From the NCBI RefSeq assembly GCF_903819435.1, contig NZ_CAIJDP010000078.1, forward strand, positions 126,221-190,220: DNA of 64,000 nt, in the 5' to 3' direction. Positions 59,305 through 64,000 of the stretch are shown one piece after another (within the stretch, counting starts at the first letter, position 1; the number at the start of each line of letters is the position of its first letter). This DNA comes from Flavobacterium salmonis. Lineage in GTDB: Bacteria > Bacteroidota > Bacteroidia > Flavobacteriales > Flavobacteriaceae. Made by a program: the position numbers and the translations under genes. The notes below the pieces were generated by a model. The model saw only the letters and a list, made by a program, of their open reading frames with translations, did no database searches and was not told where the DNA came from.

Positions 59305-61758
59305 ATGAACTATCCTAACCTACCAAAGCAATATTTTATTTTTATAATTTGCATGTTTTTAATTTCAGCCACAAATTGCCTTGCTCAGGACAAAGGAAAA
59401 CTAAGTGGAATCATAACTACATCAGATGGAATACCAGCTGCCAGTGTAAATATCATTCTCAAAAACACTAAATACAACACAATAACTAATGAAAATGGAA
59501 ATTTTGAATTGAACCATATAAAAGCCAATAACTACATTTTACAAATATCTTTAACAGGTTACGAAACACTCGAACAAGAGGTAAAAGTAACAGGCAATGA
59601 AAGAACAAAACTTAATTTGCAGTTAAAAGTTTCAAACAAACAACTACAAGAAGTAACTATATATAATAATAACAGAGCAAAACTCTTTCCGAAACAAAGC
59701 ACTTATGTTTCAAAAATGCCCCTTAAAAACATTGAAAATCCACAAGTTTACAATGTAGTTACTGCTGATTTATTAAAAGAACAGGCGATAACAAATTTTG
59801 ATGATGCCTTGAAAAATGTTCCCGGTATTCAAAAATTATGGGAATCAACAGGTCGTAGCGGAGATGGCGGATCCTTTTATACATTGAGAGGTTTTGATGT
59901 ACAGGCAAATATTGTAAACGGATTACCCGGTTTAACAAATGGTAGTTTAGATCCTGCCAACATTGAAAGGATCGAAGTTATAAAAGGCCCATCCGGAACT
60001 TTGTTTGGAAGCAGTCTGATTAGTTACGGAGGACTCATTAATACAGTAACTAAAAAACCTTATTCAGGTTTTGGCACAGAAGTGTCTTATCTTACCGGAA
60101 GTTTTGGACTTAACAGAGTTACTGCTGATATAAATACCTCTATAGATGAGTCAGATAATGTTGCTGTAAGAATTAATGCTGCATATCAGACAGAAAATAG
60201 TTTTCAGGATGCAGGTTTCCGTACTTCTTTTTTTGTATCACCTGTTCTATCCTACAAGGTTAATGAAAAATTATCTTTCCTGATTAATACTGAATTTATG
60301 CAAGAAGAAAAAACAACACCTCCGATGTTATTTTTAGGAAGATCCTCACCATTGCAATTTGACAATCTTGATGAATTAAACTACAACACTAAACTTTCTT
60401 TTTATAGTAATGATTTGTCCATAAAAAACCCCAAGTTCAATTTACAGGCTCAGATGAATTACAATATTTCTGAACAATGGACTTCGCAAACAGCATTATC
60501 AAGAGGTTCTACTAAATCGGATGGCTATTATTCATATATGCCTGATAATGAAAATGGGTTAGGCGAATTTGCTGTAAATATTACCAAAGAGCAATCGCAA
60601 ACAGTAACTACTGATATTCAACAAAATTTTATCGGTGATTTTAAAATCGGAAATATGCGCAATAGGATTGTTGCCGGATTTGATTACTTTTCACAAGAAT
60701 TAAAATTTGGCGGTTCCGGTTATGCCTGGCTTTATAATATTACTCCACAAGGAGAAGTTAATTATCTTAATCCCTATACCGGAACTGAGGATGCTCCAAC
60801 ATACCCAACCCGCAGTTCTGTAGATGCTGTTCTTGCAAAATCCGGCACGACAAATTATAATAGCAAAGATGCAACATACAGTGTATATGCATCAAATGTT
60901 ATCAATATTTTTCCAAGTTTAATAGCAATGGCCAGTTTACGTGTTGATCATTTTGATAATGAAGCAGATATAAAAACTGATAATGACGATTATAATCAAA
61001 CATCCTTATCCCCAAAATTCGGTTTATTGTATCAGCCTATTATTGACAAGCTTTCTATATTCGCTAATTACATGAATGGTTTTAAAAACGTTTCGCCAAA
61101 AAAATCATATGATACTAATGGAAATTCTGTCGGTTCTGAAGCCTTTGATCCGGAACATGCCAATCAATTGGAATTTGGTGTTAAAGCAAATGTTCTTGAC
61201 GAAAAATTAAATGCAACTCTAAATTATTATGATATCAAAGTAGCCAATTTGGTAACAATTGATCCAAAAAATCCTTTAAATAGTATTCAGGGAGGTGAAT
61301 CAAGAAGCAAAGGCTTTGAATTTGATCTGAATACATCTCCTGCAAAAGGCTTAAATATTATTGCGGGCTACAGCTATAATGAGAGTAAAGTAACAAAAGG
61401 AGATATTAAAAATGTGTTTTTAGAAAAAGGCAAAAGACCAATGTGGTCAGGACCTGAAAATTTAGCTAATATTTGGGCAACTTATAAATTTCAATATGGA
61501 ATGCTGAAAGATTTTGGACTAGGCTTTGGAGGAAATTATGCCAGTGAAAATGCAATTATCAACAGTGATAAACTCGGGAAATTTGTACTGCCGTCATACA
61601 CTGTTATAAATGGATCCCTTTTTTACGGTACCAACAAATTTAGAGTAGCATTAAATATCAATAACATTGCCAATAAGGAATATTTCAATGGCGGATGGGG
61701 CACAGTGAATCCTCAGAAACCAAGAAATGTTTTGGCCAGTTTTAGCTATAAATTTTAA
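59305..61758 (+). CDS. TonB-dependent siderophore receptor (second of three)
   Basis: This 817-residue receptor has a signal peptide (IFIICMFLISATNCLAQ). It is a close paralogue of the receptor at 55533: the regulatory-like domain repeats GIITTSDGIPAASVNIILKNTKY and SLTGYETLEQEVKVTG nearly word for word. The plug has KNVPGIQKLWESTGRSGDGG, YTLRGFDVQANIVNG and NIERIEVIKGPSGTLFGSS. The barrel ends RNVLASFSYKF. The differing plug loops and barrel suggest a different ligand. The tandem arrangement indicates duplication and divergence. Confidence 0.92.
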   Translation: MNYPNLPKQYFIFIICMFLISATNCLAQDKGKLSGIITTSDGIPAASVNIILKNTKYNTITNENGNFELNHIKANNYILQISLTGYETLEQEVKVTGNERTKLNLQLKVSNKQLQEVTIYNNNRAKLFPKQSTYVSKMPLKNIENPQVYNVVTADLLKEQAITNFDDALKNVPGIQKLWESTGRSGDGGSFYTLRGFDVQANIVNGLPGLTNGSLDPANIERIEVIKGPSGTLFGSSLISYGGLINTVTKKPYSGFGTEVSYLTGSFGLNRVTADINTSIDESDNVAVRINAAYQTENSFQDAGFRTSFFVSPVLSYKVNEKLSFLINTEFMQEEKTTPPMLFLGRSSPLQFDNLDELNYNTKLSFYSNDLSIKNPKFNLQAQMNYNISEQWTSQTALSRGSTKSDGYYSYMPDNENGLGEFAVNITKEQSQTVTTDIQQNFIGDFKIGNMRNRIVAGFDYFSQELKFGGSGYAWLYNITPQGEVNYLNPYTGTEDAPTYPTRSSVDAVLAKSGTTNYNSKDATYSVYASNVINIFPSLIAMASLRVDHFDNEADIKTDNDDYNQTSLSPKFGLLYQPIIDKLSIFANYMNGFKNVSPKKSYDTNGNSVGSEAFDPEHANQLEFGVKANVLDEKLNATLNYYDIKVANLVTIDPKNPLNSIQGGESRSKGFEFDLNTSPAKGLNIIAGYSYNESKVTKGDIKNVFLEKGKRPMWSGPENLANIWATYKFQYGMLKDFGLGFGGNYASENAIINSDKLGKFVLPSYTVINGSLFYGTNKFRVALNINNIANKEYFNGGWGTVNPQKPRNVLASFSYKF

Positions 61759-61982
61759 AAACACATAATAATTCCAAAAAAGAACTGATTTTTTAAATTA
61801 GTACTCTTTAATTTTTAGTCTACTTAGCAAGTAAGCAAACGTTTTTTTGAAAGCTGCTGCAAAATGATATGTTTTTTTATATCCTAACTCTTCTGTTACA
61901 AATAGGAAGGTCAAAACATACGACATTCTTTAGAAAAAGCAAAAAACAGATCAAAAAATAAGTTTAATTCAATTCCAGATAA

Positions 61983-62061
61983 TAAATTTGTATTATTAAG
62001 AAATTTTACAATACTTAAACCAATTTATATGCCTTACTATCAAGTAAGGCATTTTTTTTTG
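61983..62061 (+). ncRNA. Candidate small RNA unit upstream of the third receptor
   Basis: An exact -7 box TAAATTTG (61983-61990) is followed about 40 bases later by a strong terminator: stem ATGCCTTAC/GTAAGGCAT (62029-62037, 62044-62052) and a run of Ts. No reading frame lies between. It would give an RNA of about 60-65 bases. The alternative is a distant terminator for the second receptor gene. The remainder of the 441-base gap (61759-61982) is AT-rich with nothing I can name. Confidence 0.35.
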
Positions 62062-62112
62062 AAACCTTACTCCCCTAAAACCAATACATTAACAAATATT
62101 ATTCATATTTAA

Positions 62113-62185
62113 TCTAAATAATATTTGTTAAACAAGTATTAAATTTTATATTTGTATATTATTTTTATTAAGTCTAAATAATAAC
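62113..62185 (+). promoter_or_regulatory. Two-box promoter module of the third TonB receptor gene
   Basis: Box 1 is TCTAAATAATATTTG (62113-62127), the -7 box is TATATTTG (62147-62154), and box 2 is TTTTTATTAAGTCTAAATAA (62162-62181). The layout is the same as at 55437-55510, with TCTAAAT copies 60 bases apart here and 58 there. Confidence 0.55.
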
Positions 62186-62199
62186 AAATCTATTTTCAT

Positions 62200-64000
62200 A
62201 TGAATAACTTAAAGTTCTTATTACTTTTCAGCATCTTTTTGCTATCACTTACTACTTCATTTGCCCAAAAAGGTACAATAAAAGGAACAATACAAACAAG
62301 CGACGATAAAGCTGCAGAAGGAGTTTCTGTTTCTGTAAAAGGAATAAACAAAAACACGATTGCGGATAATAATGGATCTTTTGAACTTAAAAATGTGCCT
62401 GCAGGAACACATACATTAGTAGTTACACTAGTGGGATATGATGATCTTAATCAAGAAGTAACTGTTACTGCAGGTAAAGTAACGACTGCAGATTTAAAAT
62501 TGACTTTATCAAATACAGAACTGAATCAGGTTGTAGTTTTAAGTAACAAAAGCGCTTTTAAAACCAACAGAATTTCATCCTCGCTTCGTTTGCAGTCGGC
62601 TATTATTGAAATCCCGCAAAACATTCAGGTAATTACCGGAAAATTAATTCAGGATCAGCAAATATATGATATGCTTGAAGGTGTTACCCGTAACGTAAGT
62701 GGCGCTACCAGAGTAGAACACTGGGATAATTATGCTAATATTACTATGAGAGGCAGCCAGGTTGCGGCTTTTAGAAATGGGATGAATGTAAGCACTACAT
62801 GGGGACCATTGACCGAAGACATGAGTATGGTAGAGCGTATCGAGTTTGTAAAAGGACCAGCCGGTTTTATGCTCGCAAATGGTAACCCAAGCGGTTTTTA
62901 TAATGTTGTAACCAAAAAACCAAGCGGACGTACAAAAGGTGAGGCTAATTTTGCATTAGGAAGTTTTGACATGTACAGAGGTGCTTTAGACTTTGACGGA
63001 AAATTATCGAAAGATGGAAAGTTATTGTACAGAATCAATGCTATGGGACAAATGAAAGGCAGTCACCGTGACTTCGATTATAACAATCGTTTTTCTATCG
63101 CTCCTGTATTAAAATATTTAATTGATGATCAAACCTCACTTACATTAGAATATACTTATCAATTTTCTCAGGTTCTTGCAATAGGTTCAAACTATCTTTT
63201 TTCTAACAAAGGATACGCAGATTTGCCTAAAAGTTTTACTAATGCTGAGCCAAATTTTGATCCAACCAATATGAATGACCAAAGTATTTTGGCAATTTTG
63301 GAGCACAAATTAAGTGATAATTGGAAATTTACAGGACAAGCTGCTTATTTTAACTTCAAACAAGAAGGAATGTCAATGTGGCCTCAATACCCTGGATTTG
63401 ATTCTGGAAACGATAATATTTTACACCGTGGAGTATCTATCTGGGATGTTTTAGGAATAGCCAAAACAGGTCAATTTTTCGTAAATGGTGAAGAAAAAAC
63501 CGGCTCTGTTACTCACAAAATTTTAGGCGGTCTTGATATGAGTGACAAATTAAATTATCATGACTGGAGCCAGACGTTTGCTTTGAATGGCTATGATGTT
63601 AATGGTAATATTGTTCCTTTTGATATTTATAACCCAACTCATGGTAATGTTCCAGCTAATAAATTACCTGTTTTTGACAGAAGTAAAGATATCAGAGAAA
63701 GAGGTGTACAATATCGCAATGGGTACAACGCTTTTTACCTACAGGATGAGTTAGGATTTTTTGATAACAGTCTTCGTGTAACGCTTGCGGGCAGATATAC
63801 AACACTAAAAACTTCAAATGCATACTCAGGATCATATAAAGACAGTAAATTTACGCCTCGATTGGGTGTAAGCTATTCTTTAGACAAAAATACTTCGGCT
63901 TATTTTGTAAGAGATGAATCGTTTAATGAAAACTATGGAACTGACTGGCTAGGAAATAGTTTTGATCCACAAACCGGGACAAATCTTGAGTTTGGTTTCA
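62200..64000 (+). CDS. TonB-dependent siderophore receptor (third), cut by window end
   Basis: The gene starts at ATG 62200 and runs off the right edge, with 600 codons visible and no stop. A signal peptide (MNNLKFLLLFSIFLLSLTTS, then FAQ) is followed by a regulatory-like domain (about 27-110; GTIKGTIQTSDDKAAEGVSVSVKG). The FhuE/FhuA-type plug has SAIIEIPQNIQVITGKLIQDQ, MLEGVTRNVSG, ITMRGSQ and SMVERIEFVKGPAGFMLANGNPSG. It is less like the two upstream receptors than they are to each other, so probably a different siderophore class. Its promoter region shares boxes with the first receptor. Confidence 0.93.
   Translation, partial: MNNLKFLLLFSIFLLSLTTSFAQKGTIKGTIQTSDDKAAEGVSVSVKGINKNTIADNNGSFELKNVPAGTHTLVVTLVGYDDLNQEVTVTAGKVTTADLKLTLSNTELNQVVVLSNKSAFKTNRISSSLRLQSAIIEIPQNIQVITGKLIQDQQIYDMLEGVTRNVSGATRVEHWDNYANITMRGSQVAAFRNGMNVSTTWGPLTEDMSMVERIEFVKGPAGFMLANGNPSGFYNVVTKKPSGRTKGEANFALGSFDMYRGALDFDGKLSKDGKLLYRINAMGQMKGSHRDFDYNNRFSIAPVLKYLIDDQTSLTLEYTYQFSQVLAIGSNYLFSNKGYADLPKSFTNAEPNFDPTNMNDQSILAILEHKLSDNWKFTGQAAYFNFKQEGMSMWPQYPGFDSGNDNILHRGVSIWDVLGIAKTGQFFVNGEEKTGSVTHKILGGLDMSDKLNYHDWSQTFALNGYDVNGNIVPFDIYNPTHGNVPANKLPVFDRSKDIRERGVQYRNGYNAFYLQDELGFFDNSLRVTLAGRYTTLKTSNAYSGSYKDSKFTPRLGVSYSLDKNTSAYFVRDESFNENYGTDWLGNSFDPQTGTNLEFGF

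Noticed and set aside
61759..61830. Loose inverted repeat right after the second receptor gene as its terminator
   Set aside because: The arms pair poorly with several mismatches and there is no clean T-run.

Overview
The window reads as chromosomal DNA of a Flavobacterium-like member of the Bacteroidota. The evidence is the low GC content, Bacteroidota-type -7 promoter boxes (TAnnTTTG), weak or absent Shine-Dalgarno sequences, SusC/FhuA-like TonB receptors with N-terminal carboxypeptidase-regulatory-like domains, OmpA proteins with thrombospondin type-3 repeats, and class II ketol-acid reductoisomerase. I see no insertion sequence, prophage, CRISPR array, rRNA or tRNA. The species is not determined.

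Layout. 0-15.2 kb is mostly housekeeping: the gcvT 3' end, a Prc-like S41 protease, a YebC-family protein, a PhyH-type dioxygenase, kdsA, recG, prmA and clpS, mixed with secreted proteins of unknown function. 15.4-17.9 kb holds a small lipoprotein and acs. 18.3-26.4 kb is branched-chain amino-acid synthesis on the minus strand: leuA-leuB, then ilvD-ilvB-ilvN-ilvC. Between leuB and ilvD lies an unannotated 25-codon leader peptide with five Ile and five Val codons. It is followed by a Rho-independent terminator and a possible antiterminator strand inside the last leader codons, which is the layout of a ribosome-mediated attenuator. 26.5-32.5 kb holds an unknown helical protein, a BtuF-like protein, pyrF and a large OmpA-family protein. 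Long inverted repeats flank the BtuF-like gene.

32.8-38.7 kb looks like a stress or envelope-homeostasis cluster: CsbD, an AraC-type regulator, a single-domain response regulator, a CHASE3-PAS histidine kinase, a DUF4142-like lipoprotein, a beta-barrel protein, a 50-aa lmo0937-like membrane protein, a YtxH protein, a holin-X-like protein and an unknown protein. prfA follows. 40.4-44.4 kb is a patch of small, poorly conserved secreted or lipoprotein genes, with one possibly damaged gene and a tandem TGTATACA operator-like site. 44.4-54 kb holds a methyltransferase, a CxxCH lipoprotein, a DUF5995 protein, an AraC regulator next to a TetX-like flavin monooxygenase, topB and three lipoproteins.

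54-64 kb is an MFS transporter followed by an iron-uptake-like locus: two paralogous TonB receptors around a PepSY membrane protein, then a third receptor running off the right edge. The first and third receptors share a two-box promoter region that looks like a common repressor target, possibly Fur (inference). The most interesting non-coding signals are the ilv attenuator, a two-copy intergenic element at 4.5 and 40.2 kb, the shared receptor promoter module, and two short promoter/terminator units that could be small RNAs. All family assignments come from reading motifs and from memory of the families; no search was run.
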